A stretch of 64,000 nt of DNA from Marinobacter panjinensis (GTDB taxonomy: Bacteria; Pseudomonadota; Gammaproteobacteria; Pseudomonadales; Oleiphilaceae): the NCBI RefSeq assembly GCF_005298175.1, contig NZ_SZYH01000001.1, positions 1,178,001 through 1,242,000 of the forward strand, in the 5' to 3' direction. The stretch's first letter is position 1. Every line of letters begins with the position of its first letter. Below are positions 53,601 to 64,000 of this stretch, one piece after another. A program made the translations under genes and the position numbers. The notes beneath the pieces were generated by a model. That model was not told the origin of the DNA, did no database searches, and was given only the letters and a program-made list of their open reading frames with translations.

Positions 53601-55709
53601 GTGTCGGGTCTCAATCAGTTGGAACGAATCATACAGGCGTCCATGCAAAATTCCTTTGAGGTAGAACATCGCCTGGGGTACCGGGTACTGCGATGGGTGC
53701 TGGCGGTTGCGCTGATAAGCGGGATTGTTGTCAGCACTATCCAGGTTATTCTGGATGCAAAACGTGTTTCTGCCTCACTTGATGCACAAGCACAACAGAC
53801 CATGGCATTGGTCAGGGACGCCGCAACCCAGGCCGTTTTCAGTATCGATGCCGACCTGGCGCAACAGGTGGTCGATGGCCTTTTTGCCCAGGAATCCATT
53901 CACCTGGCACGTATTACCCATCCGGACGGCGAGGCTCTCGGCCGTCGTGACCGTCCGCTTCAGGAAAGCCCCTTTCGCCCAATAACCGATCCGATTTTTG
54001 CTGCAGAGCGAGCCTATCGCCAGGAGCTTTCCCGCAGCAGTAATTCCGGAAACAGCAATGTCTATGGCTACCTCGAACTTCACTACGACACCGGGCCGGC
54101 TGCGGACACCTGGCTTGAGCGGGCCTCAGTAACCTTCGGCTCCGGTATCGCCATTGCCATTATTCTTGGAATGGTGCTGTTCGTGGTCTTCCATTTGCTG
54201 CTGACACGCCCACTGTTACGCATTGTCCAGTCCGTAAAGCAGGTGGATCCGGACCATCCCGACGACAACCTCATCCACCTTCCCAAGGGCCACCAGAACG
54301 ACGAACTCGGGCTCTGGGTGAATGCCACCAACAACTTGCTGGTGGCCATTGGTGACAGCCAGACCCGCCACCGGGAAGCAGAGGACCGGGTTAACCGGCT
54401 TTCCAAGTATGATCAACTCACCGGCCTGCCAAGCCGGGACACTTTTATGGAGCTACTGCAAACGGATATAGAAGAGGCCCGGGAGGATAAATCCGTCCTC
54501 TCTCTCATCTGCTGTGGCATTGACGATTTCAAGTCCGTCAATGAACAGTGTGGCTTCCGCACTGGTGACCTGATCCTTCAGGCCGTCGCTGATCGCCTTA
54601 CCCAGATACTGGGGGGCAACCGGTTCACCATTGCCCGGCTGGGCAGCGACCAGTTTGTTATTGTGGAAAAAGGCCTGCGTGACGGGTTCCAGGCAGCAAA
54701 CACCGCAGACCGGATTCTGGCGTCTCTGAGCAGCCCGATGATCTTCGACGACCAGACGGTCACCATGACGGCAACCCTGGGCATTGCCCTCTTCCCGGGC
54801 GACGCCGAAAAGGGCGACAGACTGCTGCAAAGCGCGGAGCAGACCATGGCACTGGCGAAGGAAAGCGGGCACAACTACTTCCAGTTCTATGTTGCCAGCG
54901 TTGACCGGGAGATTCGTGAGCGCAAGCAACTTGAAAAAGACCTTTCCGTTGCCCTGACAAATCATCAGTTCCACCTCGTCTACCAGCCGCAGATCAACCT
55001 GCAAACGCGCCGCATTATCGGCGCTGAAGCGCTGATCCGCTGGGAGCACCCGGGAAAAGGCCTCGTGCCACCAGACCACTTTATTCCCGTTGCCGAAATG
55101 AACGGCAGCATTGTGGAAATCGGCCAATGGGTGCTTGACCAGGCCTGCTGGCAGGCAGCCCGCTGGGCCAGCGATGGCATGCCCCTGAGGATTGCCGTCA
55201 ACCTCTCGGCGGTACAGCTCCGCCAGGACTCCATTGTGGACGACATACTGGACACCCTTAAGCGGCACAATATTCCCGCCGGCCGGTTGGAGCTGGAAGT
55301 GACCGAAACCAGCTTCATGACCAACCTGGAAGAGGCAGTGGATAAGCTGAAGCGCCTGCACCTCGCCGGCATCAGCATTGCCGTGGACGATTTCGGAACC
55401 GGCTACTCGTCGCTGACCTATCTCAAGCGCATGCCGGTCCAGCACCTGAAGATCGACAAACAGTTCATCCGCGACCTGCTGGTGAACGAAGAAGACACCC
55501 GAATTGCCAATACCATCATCGACCTTGGCAAAAGCCTCAACCTCACCGTTGTGGCAGAAGGCGTCGAAACGGCGGAACAGGAATACTATCTCGCTCAGAG
55601 AGGCTGCCAGTTGGCGCAGGGGTATTTCTTCAGTAAACCACTCAAGCCCCACGATTTTGAGCGGTTTGTCGCCAGCTTTCACAGTAAAATCGTGGAGAGC
55701 AATGCCTGA
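53601..55709 (+). CDS. Membrane GGDEF-EAL protein with degenerate GGDEF, probable c-di-GMP phosphodiesterase
   Basis: A 702-aa protein. The chosen start is GTG at 53601, with GGAAGACG before it; an ATG at 53643 is an alternative. Two membrane helices (residues ~31-50 and ~178-202) flank a periplasmic sensor region, followed by a HAMP-like segment. The GGDEF domain reads GSDQF at residues 348-352, so cyclase activity is unlikely. The EAL domain is intact: EAL at 476-478, DDFGTGYSSLTYLKRMPVQ and IDKQFIRDL. It probably degrades c-di-GMP, which could influence FleQ and motility. It stands alone; the lemA gene follows after 44 nt. Confidence 0.92.
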   Translation: MSGLNQLERIIQASMQNSFEVEHRLGYRVLRWVLAVALISGIVVSTIQVILDAKRVSASLDAQAQQTMALVRDAATQAVFSIDADLAQQVVDGLFAQESIHLARITHPDGEALGRRDRPLQESPFRPITDPIFAAERAYRQELSRSSNSGNSNVYGYLELHYDTGPAADTWLERASVTFGSGIAIAIILGMVLFVVFHLLLTRPLLRIVQSVKQVDPDHPDDNLIHLPKGHQNDELGLWVNATNNLLVAIGDSQTRHREAEDRVNRLSKYDQLTGLPSRDTFMELLQTDIEEAREDKSVLSLICCGIDDFKSVNEQCGFRTGDLILQAVADRLTQILGGNRFTIARLGSDQFVIVEKGLRDGFQAANTADRILASLSSPMIFDDQTVTMTATLGIALFPGDAEKGDRLLQSAEQTMALAKESGHNYFQFYVASVDREIRERKQLEKDLSVALTNHQFHLVYQPQINLQTRRIIGAEALIRWEHPGKGLVPPDHFIPVAEMNGSIVEIGQWVLDQACWQAARWASDGMPLRIAVNLSAVQLRQDSIVDDILDTLKRHNIPAGRLELEVTETSFMTNLEEAVDKLKRLHLAGISIAVDDFGTGYSSLTYLKRMPVQHLKIDKQFIRDLLVNEEDTRIANTIIDLGKSLNLTVVAEGVETAEQEYYLAQRGCQLAQGYFFSKPLKPHDFERFVASFHSKIVESNA

Positions 55710-55753
55710 GCACTGAACACCCAACCTGATCCCCAAGCACGCAAGGAGTTGCC

Positions 55754-56341
55754 ATGGGAACCACGCTGATCGGCCTGATCGTTATTGCCGTTATCGTTGT
55801 CTTTATCGTCTTTATCTACAACCGTCTGGTTTCCCTGCGCAACCAGGTCAAAAACGGGTTTGCCCAGATTGATGTCCAGCTACAGCGCCGTCATGACCTG
55901 ATTCCCAATCTGGTGGAATCCGCCAAGGCCTACCTCTCCCACGAGCGCAACACCCTCACTGAGGTGATGGAAGCCCGCAACAATGCTGTCAGCGCCCAGC
56001 AAGACGCCGCCGGTGACCCCGCGGATGGTGGCAAGATCCAGCGCCTCGGCAGTGCCGAGAACATGCTGTCCAAGGCCCTTGCCAATTTTTACGCAGTGGC
56101 GGAAAACTACCCGGAACTGAAAGCCAACGAAACCATCCAGCAACTGATGGAAGAGCTCTCCAGTACCGAAAACCGGGTTTCATTCGCACGCCAGGCCTAC
56201 AACGATGGCGTGATGGGCTACAACATCTTCCGCGAGCAGTTCCCCAACAACATCGTGGCCGGATTCCTAGGCTTCAAGCCGTCGTCCCAGCTGGAACTGG
56301 AATCCCCTGAAGCCCGCCAGGCACCGAAAGTCGCCTTCTGA
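55754..56341 (+). CDS. LemA family protein
   Basis: A 195-aa protein with one N-terminal membrane helix (LIGLIVIAVIVVFIVFIY) and a helical domain bearing the family motif RNQVKNGFAQIDVQLQRRHD and YNDGVMGYNIFREQFPNNI near the end. LemA proteins often pair with M48 proteases, as here (11-nt gap), but their function is unclear. GGAG precedes the ATG. Confidence 0.93.
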   Translation: MGTTLIGLIVIAVIVVFIVFIYNRLVSLRNQVKNGFAQIDVQLQRRHDLIPNLVESAKAYLSHERNTLTEVMEARNNAVSAQQDAAGDPADGGKIQRLGSAENMLSKALANFYAVAENYPELKANETIQQLMEELSSTENRVSFARQAYNDGVMGYNIFREQFPNNIVAGFLGFKPSSQLELESPEARQAPKVAF

Positions 56342-56352
56342 GGCTGGCTGCC

Positions 56353-58305
56353 ATGGCACATCAGGGATTTTTCCAGCGCCAGGCCAACGCCCGCCGGAAT
56401 ACAGGTGTACTCGTTATCCTGTTTCTGGCGGCGGTGGTCATTATCACGCTCAGTGTTTGCCTTGTGGGCTATATGGTTACCCGCAGCGAGACCACAGGGC
56501 TTGCGTTTGCTGACTGGTTGTTCAGCCGTCACGGCCTGTTAACGGCGCTTGCGGTGGTCGGGCTTATCGGGATTGGCTCACTGATCCGCTGGGCCGACCT
56601 GGCCAGCGGCGGTGAACGGGTGGCCAAGATGGTTGGCGCCAGGGCCATCGACCCGGACACCAGGGATTCAGACGAGCGCAAATTGCGCAATATCGTTGAA
56701 GAGATGGCCATCGCCAGCGGCGTGAGTGTTCCGGAACTCTATGTGATGGACCAGGAAACCGGCATTAACGCGTTTGTGGCAGGTTACACGCCCGGTGAAG
56801 CGGTTATGGTGGTGACCCATGGCGCCCTCACCCAACTAAGCCGTGACGAGCTCCAGGGCGTGGTTGGCCATGAGTTCAGCCATGTTCTGAATGGCGATAT
56901 GCGGCTGAATGTTCGCCTTATCGCCCTGCTCGCCGGCATACTGATGGTCGGGCAGATTGGCAGCTTCCTGCTGCGCGTCTCTTTCTACGGCTCTCACCGG
57001 TCAGCCCGAACTTCCAGCAACAGCCGGGGCACAGCAGTCTTTGGGCTTGTGGGGCTGGCACTGGTGGTGATCGGCTATATCGGCGTGTTTTTCGGCCGGC
57101 TGATACAGTCCGCGGTGTCGCGGCAGCGGGAAATGCTGGCAGACGCCTCCTCCGTGCAGTTTACCCGCAACCCCGAAGGCATTGGCAGTGCCCTGTTCAA
57201 GATCGGCCTCAAGGGTGGATACCTTGATACCACCAGCCACGCCAGTGACATGAACCATATGTGTTTTGGCGAGAGCACCCGGATGAAATTTACCGCCTTG
57301 CTGGCGTCGCATCCTCCGGTGCAGGAACGCATCGAAGCCATCCAGCCCGGCCTGTTTGCACGGCTTCGCAGCCGCCTGCGAGACACTGAGCCGGGGGAGA
57401 GATTGCGATCAGCAGGTTCAGCCTCTTCGAACGCTCCCCTTCCGGAAGCTGCAGCCGGATTTGGCGCTGGCAACACGTCACCGCTGAAGACCCGGCCGCC
57501 GCGAAACATTTCGGACAATGTGGGTACGGTTAATCAGCGCAGTGAAGACTACGCAGTAACGCTTCTGAACAGCCTGCCTTCCACCTTCCGAAACCTGCTT
57601 TACACTCGCGCTGGTGCTATCCAGTTGTGTTACGCACTACTGATATACCAGCTACCTCCAAAGACAAGGGATCAGCAGCTGGCGCTGATTGTAGCCGATT
57701 CGATCTTCGCCCCCAACCAGGCGTTACTGGACAAACTGTTACCCGCCCTGGAATCGTTGGGTAAGGGGGTGCGATTCCCCGCTCTGGAACTGGCCATGCC
57801 GGCCCTGCGCAAACTGGACCCGGACGAGCGCGCCCTGCTGATGGCCGGCACCGAAAAACTGATCAAGGCGGACAACCGCCTGAGCCTCTTCGAACTGGCC
57901 ATGCACACCTTTCTTCGCCGCCACCTGGCTGACGACTCCGCACGGGTGGTACCGGTGCGTTACCGCAGCTACCGACCAGTGACGGCTCAGCTACAGGTGG
58001 TGTTCAGCCTGATGGCACGAGCCGGCGCGGAGGATGGTCGCAACAGACGATCTCTTTTTGAAGAGGCTATGGCTGGCTTCATATCGAATGGGGAGAAATC
58101 GGAGCTGCTTGCGGAGGTGTCGGTAACCCGTTTACGGCAGGCACTGCTGACACTCAATAGCCTGTCTCCCTTGCTCAAACCCGGCATTATTGACGCCTGT
58201 GGCCATTGCATAATGGCAGATGGAGAGATCAGCACCAGCGAGTATGAGCTGATCCGCCTGGTAGCAGACCAGCTCGACTGCCCGTTGCCGCCGCTCAGAG
58301 CCTAG
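56353..58305 (+). CDS. M48 family membrane metalloprotease with C-terminal TerB-like extension
   Basis: A 650-aa zinc protease. Two membrane helices lie near residues 20-40 and 60-76. The zinc motif HEFSH is at residues 173-177 and a further glutamate occurs in the downstream helix (SRQREMLADASS). More hydrophobic segments sit around 195-250. From about residue 350 there is a long extension absent from HtpX; its end (CIMADGEISTSEYELIRLVA) resembles a TerB-like helical domain. Paired with lemA. It may handle membrane protein quality control; the substrate is unknown. Confidence 0.88.
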   Translation: MAHQGFFQRQANARRNTGVLVILFLAAVVIITLSVCLVGYMVTRSETTGLAFADWLFSRHGLLTALAVVGLIGIGSLIRWADLASGGERVAKMVGARAIDPDTRDSDERKLRNIVEEMAIASGVSVPELYVMDQETGINAFVAGYTPGEAVMVVTHGALTQLSRDELQGVVGHEFSHVLNGDMRLNVRLIALLAGILMVGQIGSFLLRVSFYGSHRSARTSSNSRGTAVFGLVGLALVVIGYIGVFFGRLIQSAVSRQREMLADASSVQFTRNPEGIGSALFKIGLKGGYLDTTSHASDMNHMCFGESTRMKFTALLASHPPVQERIEAIQPGLFARLRSRLRDTEPGERLRSAGSASSNAPLPEAAAGFGAGNTSPLKTRPPRNISDNVGTVNQRSEDYAVTLLNSLPSTFRNLLYTRAGAIQLCYALLIYQLPPKTRDQQLALIVADSIFAPNQALLDKLLPALESLGKGVRFPALELAMPALRKLDPDERALLMAGTEKLIKADNRLSLFELAMHTFLRRHLADDSARVVPVRYRSYRPVTAQLQVVFSLMARAGAEDGRNRRSLFEEAMAGFISNGEKSELLAEVSVTRLRQALLTLNSLSPLLKPGIIDACGHCIMADGEISTSEYELIRLVADQLDCPLPPLRA

Positions 58306-58350
58306 ACCAGGCCCCGTTCAGGGCCAGTAACGGGCGGGTCGCAAGGACGT

Positions 58351-60300
58351 TCAGTCATTATTTGGGTTAAACAGCGAATCTTTCGTAGGCGGGCTTTCAG
58401 GGTCAGGGAGTCCCAGCTTGCGACGAACATCGAGATTGATCTCCCACAGACTCTGGAACTTCTCATCCGTGGCAGCGATCGACTCGGCTTTGCCGAGCAT
58501 GATGGTGGGTCGCAGGAACACCAGCAGGTTACGCTTCACCCGGCGCTCCGATTCAGACGAGAACAGACGGCCAAGTACGGGGATATCACCCAGCAGGGGT
58601 ACCTTGCTTTTGTTGATCTGGAGGTCGTCCGTGGTCAGGCCGCCAAGAACAATGGTTTCCCCATCATCCGCCAGCACAGTGGTCTTGATTTCACGCTTAT
58701 TGGTAATGATGTCCGAAGCTGACTCAATACTGTCCGCGATATTTTCAGTGGTCTGCTCCACCACCAGGCGCACCAAACCGTCAGCACTGATGGTTGGCGT
58801 CACTTTCAGGGTCAGACCAATATCCCGGCGTTCGATGGTGGTGAATGGATTGGTGGTACCGTCACCGGTTACCGTGGATTGCCCGGTCCGGAAAGGCACG
58901 TTCTGGCCAACGATTATTTCAGATTCCTGGTTATCCAGCGTTATAATGCTCGGTGTGGACAAAAGGTTCGCCGCCGCAGACGTAGACAACGCCTGAAGCA
59001 AAACGCCCCAGGACAGCCCGTCTTCATCACGCTGGCCCGCACCAACAGTAATACCACCCACGGCGGGCGACAGAAACGAATCAGACAAAATAGCGCCCAG
59101 TACGTCGCCCAGACTGCGGCCGACATTATCGAAATTGCTGCCCGCCACGGGCGTGGAACCACCGGACTCATCGCCAACGGCTAACTGAACGCCCAGGTCC
59201 TGCCCCAGCGAATCGCTGATCTCAACAATGGCAGCCTCTATCATCACCTGCGCACGGCGCACGTCCAGCGCCTGCACGATCTGCTCGGCTTCCTGCATCA
59301 TGGACGGCTCACCACGCACTACCAGCGCGTTAAGACCTTCATCGGCAAACACAGCGAAGCCAGAGGTGCGGGTGCTACCGGAGCCGCCACCTGTCGAGCC
59401 ATTGGAGCCTGAAGATTCCTTGGCCAACTCACCCATAACACCCTTAAGAATTTCCGTCAGGTTTTCCGCATCGGCATGGCTCAGACGAATGACCTTGGTG
59501 GTGCCGCCGGTGGCGGAGGGCTGGTCAAGCTTGGTGATCAGGCCACGCATCTTGTCGCGGAAGGTTTCATCACCACGGAGAATCAGTCGGTTACTGCGCT
59601 CATCCGCTGTCACACTGTATTTGCGGGCTGCATTTTCTCCGCCTCCCCGCCCAAGCTCATCCGGCGCCAGTTCTTGTAAAAGCTCAACCATATCGCCAAC
59701 CCAGGCTTCCTCAAGCTGGATTACTTCCACTTCGTACTTGGAGGGGCTGTCCAGCTCCCGGACAATCTGTTCAATACGGCGGATATTGGACGAATGATCG
59801 CTGACAATCAGGGCGTTTGCTGCGGCTACGCCTGCCAGATGACCGTATTTCGCCACCAGCGGCCGCAGGATGGGCACCAGTTCCAGGGCATTGGCGTTAT
59901 CAATCTGGATGACCCGGGTAATCAGTTGTTCCGAGGGTATCTCCGTGAACCGGTCCAGCGACTCGGCGGACTGCTTGGCATCCACCTGCTGGACCACCTT
60001 GATCACTTCCTCACCGGGGATGGCGGTAAAACCATGCACCTGCAGCACTGCGAGGAACAGATCGTAAATCTCATCCTTGTTCATGGGGGCACTGGACAGC
60101 ACCGTGACTTTGCCCTTTACCCGCGGATCCACCACGAAGCTGTAACCGGTAATGTCAGCCACCTGAGTTACAAAAGCACGGATGTCGGCATCTTTGAGGT
60201 TCAGCCGCCAGGTTTCATCCTGGCCGTAAGCTACAGACATCAGGGGTAGCAACAGGGCCACAACGAAAGCCCGGAATAGATTGGATCTGTGGTTCAGCAT
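58351..60300 (-). CDS. gspD: Type II secretion secretin GspD
   Basis: The outer-membrane secretin channel of the type II secretion system. The protein is 649 aa with a signal peptide (residues 1-26, FVVALLLPLMSVAYG), N0 to N3 domains (for example NLKDADIRAFVTQVADITGYS and TRVIQIDNANALELVPIL), then the secretin domain with LLSTPSIITLDNQESEIIVGQ and VPLLGDIPVLGRLFSS. A Gly/Ser-rich insert (SSGSNGSTGGGSGSTRTS) lies in N3. It is last in a gspN-gspC-gspD run. Confidence 0.96.
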   Translation of the reverse strand: MLNHRSNLFRAFVVALLLPLMSVAYGQDETWRLNLKDADIRAFVTQVADITGYSFVVDPRVKGKVTVLSSAPMNKDEIYDLFLAVLQVHGFTAIPGEEVIKVVQQVDAKQSAESLDRFTEIPSEQLITRVIQIDNANALELVPILRPLVAKYGHLAGVAAANALIVSDHSSNIRRIEQIVRELDSPSKYEVEVIQLEEAWVGDMVELLQELAPDELGRGGGENAARKYSVTADERSNRLILRGDETFRDKMRGLITKLDQPSATGGTTKVIRLSHADAENLTEILKGVMGELAKESSGSNGSTGGGSGSTRTSGFAVFADEGLNALVVRGEPSMMQEAEQIVQALDVRRAQVMIEAAIVEISDSLGQDLGVQLAVGDESGGSTPVAGSNFDNVGRSLGDVLGAILSDSFLSPAVGGITVGAGQRDEDGLSWGVLLQALSTSAAANLLSTPSIITLDNQESEIIVGQNVPFRTGQSTVTGDGTTNPFTTIERRDIGLTLKVTPTISADGLVRLVVEQTTENIADSIESASDIITNKREIKTTVLADDGETIVLGGLTTDDLQINKSKVPLLGDIPVLGRLFSSESERRVKRNLLVFLRPTIMLGKAESIAATDEKFQSLWEINLDVRRKLGLPDPESPPTKDSLFNPNND

Positions 60301-60330
60301 CTGGCGTTCTTGTCCTATTGTTAAATCCGT

Positions 60331-61188
60331 TCAGCGCCACTGTTCAGGTATGGCATAGCTTACGGTCAGAATGGATCCGTCCCGTTCGATTTCGATTTCC
60401 AGTTGCGGCTCAGACCGCCAATTTTCCAATAGCGCCATGTCCTGCTCAAGATCACCCAGGCGCTGGCCATTGACGGCGGTAATCACGTCACCGGCCCTGA
60501 GGCTGACGGCATTGAGCATGGCATTGGAGCCATCGTATACATAACCGGAGCTGCCGTCATTGCCCGCCAGGCTCAGGCCATAGGGCGCAAGGGCGGCAAC
60601 ACCCTGGGAGTCGAGCTGCTCCCTGGCATCACTGAGGAACTGTTCCGGGGAAGAAGCTAACGGTTCTTCCTCCACATCCTCAACCAGGCCTGCTGGCACT
60701 TCATCATCAAAGGTCAGGCTTTCATACTGGCCATTCCGACGAATCAGAACGCGGCCAGGCTCCACCTCCGAAAGCTCTGCGTTGCCGGGCAATACATCAC
60801 CCACGCGATAATGCTCTGTTACGCCATTGCTTCCCGCCACTATAGCACCGGAGTCTTCCGGGCGCTCTGCTACCAATACACCCTCAAGCCTGAGGTTAAG
60901 GCGGGTCTCCGGTGCCGAGCGTCGAACCACTTCAGCCACCCGGGCCCGCTCCGCAGGCCTGCCGAACAACTGGTGGGCAGCCAGGGGTTGCAATCGCCTT
61001 GTTGCAGCGGCGATGCCGGCGGCACCTCCAGAGGACGACGCCACCGCAACCGGGCGCTCGTCCCAGGCGATCAACCATGTAGTCTGTGCCAACACCAAGG
61101 CAAGATAAACCACCAGACCGACCAGTAACAGATTGGCCAGCACGCGCGGCATTCGCTGGCCGCCAAGGGCAGACGCCACGGCGATCAA
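60331..61188 (-). CDS. gspC: Type II secretion inner-membrane protein GspC
   Basis: GspC connects the inner-membrane platform to the secretin. I favour a TTG start at 61188, which overlaps the gspN TGA (TTGA) and has GGGAGG 5 nt upstream; an ATG at 61260 would overlap gspN by 76 nt. The resulting protein is 285 aa with one membrane helix (VLANLLLVGLVVYLALVLAQ), a homology region (QLFGRPAE onward) and a C-terminal PDZ domain (LNAVSLRAGDVITAVNGQRL). Confidence 0.87.
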   Translation of the reverse strand: MIAVASALGGQRMPRVLANLLLVGLVVYLALVLAQTTWLIAWDERPVAVASSSGGAAGIAAATRRLQPLAAHQLFGRPAERARVAEVVRRSAPETRLNLRLEGVLVAERPEDSGAIVAGSNGVTEHYRVGDVLPGNAELSEVEPGRVLIRRNGQYESLTFDDEVPAGLVEDVEEEPLASSPEQFLSDAREQLDSQGVAALAPYGLSLAGNDGSSGYVYDGSNAMLNAVSLRAGDVITAVNGQRLGDLEQDMALLENWRSEPQLEIEIERDGSILTVSYAIPEQWR

Positions 61189-61979
61189 AGGGCGCCTCCC
61201 GGAATCAGTGGTTGCCTTACCCGGAAAACCACGTCGTCGGGGCTGGCCGAGTCGGGCCATGGCTGACCGGCCAGATCCACCATGCGCTTGTATACCCTTA
61301 AATCCATCATGCCATTCCAGCGTATTTCGGCATCCGCCGCGGGGCCACCACCACCCTGCTGCGCCACCACCAGCGCAACACCGTCAGCGGTACTGTCCAG
61401 GGTCGCCCGCATGGGCGGAAAATCCGCCTGCCCAACGCTGTTCCCCATGGGCCAGGTCACCTTACCACCTGCCCACCGGCCGAGCCCGTCAGCACCGGTG
61501 ATACGGCCGTCCTGCCAGGACAGCACAAGCTGGTCAATGGTGACGTCCCCCTCGATCACCGCGCCGCCACTGCGACGGATCATATCCTCAAACTCGGCTA
61601 CTGCCAGCCGGCCCCTTGCATCGAGAGTACCGGCCCCTTGCCAGCCAAGACTGACACGACCATCAACAGAGGATTGTGAAGTCACCAGTGAAAAACCCAC
61701 CGGTAATGACAATCCTGATAGTGATGGCATGCCAAGCTGCCACTCCAGCCGGATAGGATAGCCAGCCACCACGGCACCAGCGGCACCGGACCAGGCCTTA
61801 CCGGATACCTGCCTGACCTGAACTTCCGGCGGAAGTTGAATGTGGGCCGACGCCTGGTGCCATAACCAGCCGGCAGGGACAAGAACCACCAACGCAACCA
61901 GATAAATCAGCACACCGGCAAGGGTCAACAGGAAGACTTTGCCGGGTCTGAAAAAGGCTTTTGCGGGGGTTTCGCTCAT
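61185..61979 (-). CDS. gspN: Type II secretion protein GspN
   Basis: An accessory inner-membrane component of the type II system. The protein is 264 aa with an N-terminal membrane helix (VFLLTLAGVLIYLVALVVLV) and a periplasmic beta-rich domain containing VRQVSGKAWSGAAGAVVAGY and WQLGMPSLSGLSLPV. It is the first gene of the gspN-gspC-gspD run, next to the groESL terminator. No gspE-M genes are in the window, so the main operon must be elsewhere. Confidence 0.9.
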   Translation of the reverse strand: MSETPAKAFFRPGKVFLLTLAGVLIYLVALVVLVPAGWLWHQASAHIQLPPEVQVRQVSGKAWSGAAGAVVAGYPIRLEWQLGMPSLSGLSLPVGFSLVTSQSSVDGRVSLGWQGAGTLDARGRLAVAEFEDMIRRSGGAVIEGDVTIDQLVLSWQDGRITGADGLGRWAGGKVTWPMGNSVGQADFPPMRATLDSTADGVALVVAQQGGGGPAADAEIRWNGMMDLRVYKRMVDLAGQPWPDSASPDDVVFRVRQPLIPGGAL

Positions 61980-62051
61980 ACAGTGTCACAAAGATAAATG
62001 GCCGGTTGCCGAGTCTAACAAAGCCCTTTCGCAAGTTCATGACAAAAAAAC

Positions 62052-62092
62052 AAAAAACCCCGCGTCAGTGTGAACCGACGCGGGGTTTTTTA
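62052..62092 (-). terminator. Terminator after groEL
   Basis: Stem CCCCGCGTC/GACGCGGGG with a 10-nt loop, flanked by A runs on one side and T runs on the other, so it works on both strands. It separates groEL from gspN. Confidence 0.93.
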
Positions 62093-62147
62093 TGGGTTTA
62101 TGGGGCCATTCCTCAAAAAATGAGAAACAGTCCGGGTCAGGCCGGCA

Positions 62148-63818
<1,671 letters not shown>

Positions 63819-63865
63819 TTAAACCCAATTTGTTCATTCAATCGGATTGCTGCGTAACCGAGTGC

Positions 63866-64000
63866 TTACTCGAGAACGCCGAAAATGTCGTTTTCGCTCA
63901 TGATGAGCAGGTCTTCGCCGTCAACCTTCACGGTATTACCGGCATACTGACCAAAGACTACGGTGTCACCAACCTTGACCGCCAATGCACGGGTTTCGCC
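63866..64000 (-). CDS. groES: Co-chaperonin GroES (N-terminal part outside window)
   Basis: The C-terminal 44 residues and stop are visible ([20 protein letters not shown], then [12 protein letters not shown]), matching the end of GroES. The 10-kDa heptameric lid of GroEL. The start, promoter and any heat-shock control lie beyond position 64000. Confidence 0.97.
   Translation of the reverse strand, partial: GETRALAVKVGDTVVFGQYAGNTVKVDGEDLLIMSENDIFGVLE

Overview
The window looks like chromosomal DNA of a marine, polarly flagellated gammaproteobacterium, most likely Marinobacter or a close relative. This is inferred from protein character and gene order: FleQ and FleSR flagellar regulators, an HptB-HsbR-HsbA module inside the flagellar cluster, a Pseudomonas-like lexA-sulA neighbourhood, a NhaD-type Na+/H+ antiporter and many short intergenic hairpin repeats. 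GC content is moderately high. I see no phage, insertion sequence, integrase or CRISPR array, and no gene-free stretch longer than about 300 bases.

Layout. (1) 1-25.7 kb is a flagellar cluster, nearly all on the minus strand: flhA (cut by the window edge), flhB, fliRQPONML, fliK, hptB-hsbR-hsbA, fliJIHGFE, fleR, fleS, fleQ and fliT. A plus-strand upp-uraA-methyltransferase operon sits between flhA and flhB. Sigma-54 type promoters (GG-N10-GC) can be read upstream of flhA, fliL, fliK, fliE and fleS, which fits a FleQ/FleSR cascade. (2) 25.8-32.2 kb holds a DUF1329 gene, two small Pseudomonas-like genes, sulA-lexA with an SOS box, an amidoligase plus glutamine-amidotransferase pair, a small unknown ORF and a SIMPL-domain gene. 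(3) 32.2-37.7 kb is tamA-tamB (outer-membrane biogenesis). (4) 38-44.7 kb holds two acyl-CoA dehydrogenases, a protein resembling a lone voltage sensor, an amidase and nhaD. (5) 44.8-48.4 kb holds initiator tRNA-Met, a divergent thiolase/FabG pair and a Val-Asp-Val tRNA cluster. (6) 48.5-58.3 kb holds a lipoprotein, a coiled-coil membrane protein, purEK, sodB, a GGDEF-EAL protein and a lemA-M48 protease pair. (7) 58.3-64 kb holds gspN-gspC-gspD (type II secretion) and groEL with the end of groES.

The most interesting signal is a set of four intergenic elements of about 110 bp (4862-4972, 6178-6286, 40583-40691, 51451-51560). Each has a 25-27 bp outer inverted repeat. The outer part of the arms differs from copy to copy, yet left and right arms match within each copy. 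The core carries two short hairpins whose loops are NGGA closed by CA/UG, which resembles the CsrA/RsmA binding consensus. Three of the cores are homologous; the fourth has a different core with the same hairpin logic. The only unpaired positions in the outer stems (four in total) all become G-U wobbles on the GGA-bearing strand. One copy lies between fliR and flhB. The window also encodes HptB-HsbR-HsbA, which in Pseudomonas aeruginosa feeds the Rsm pathway. I propose that these elements are dispersed CsrA/RsmA-binding (decoy or cis-regulatory) RNA hairpins; this is inference and remains to be tested.
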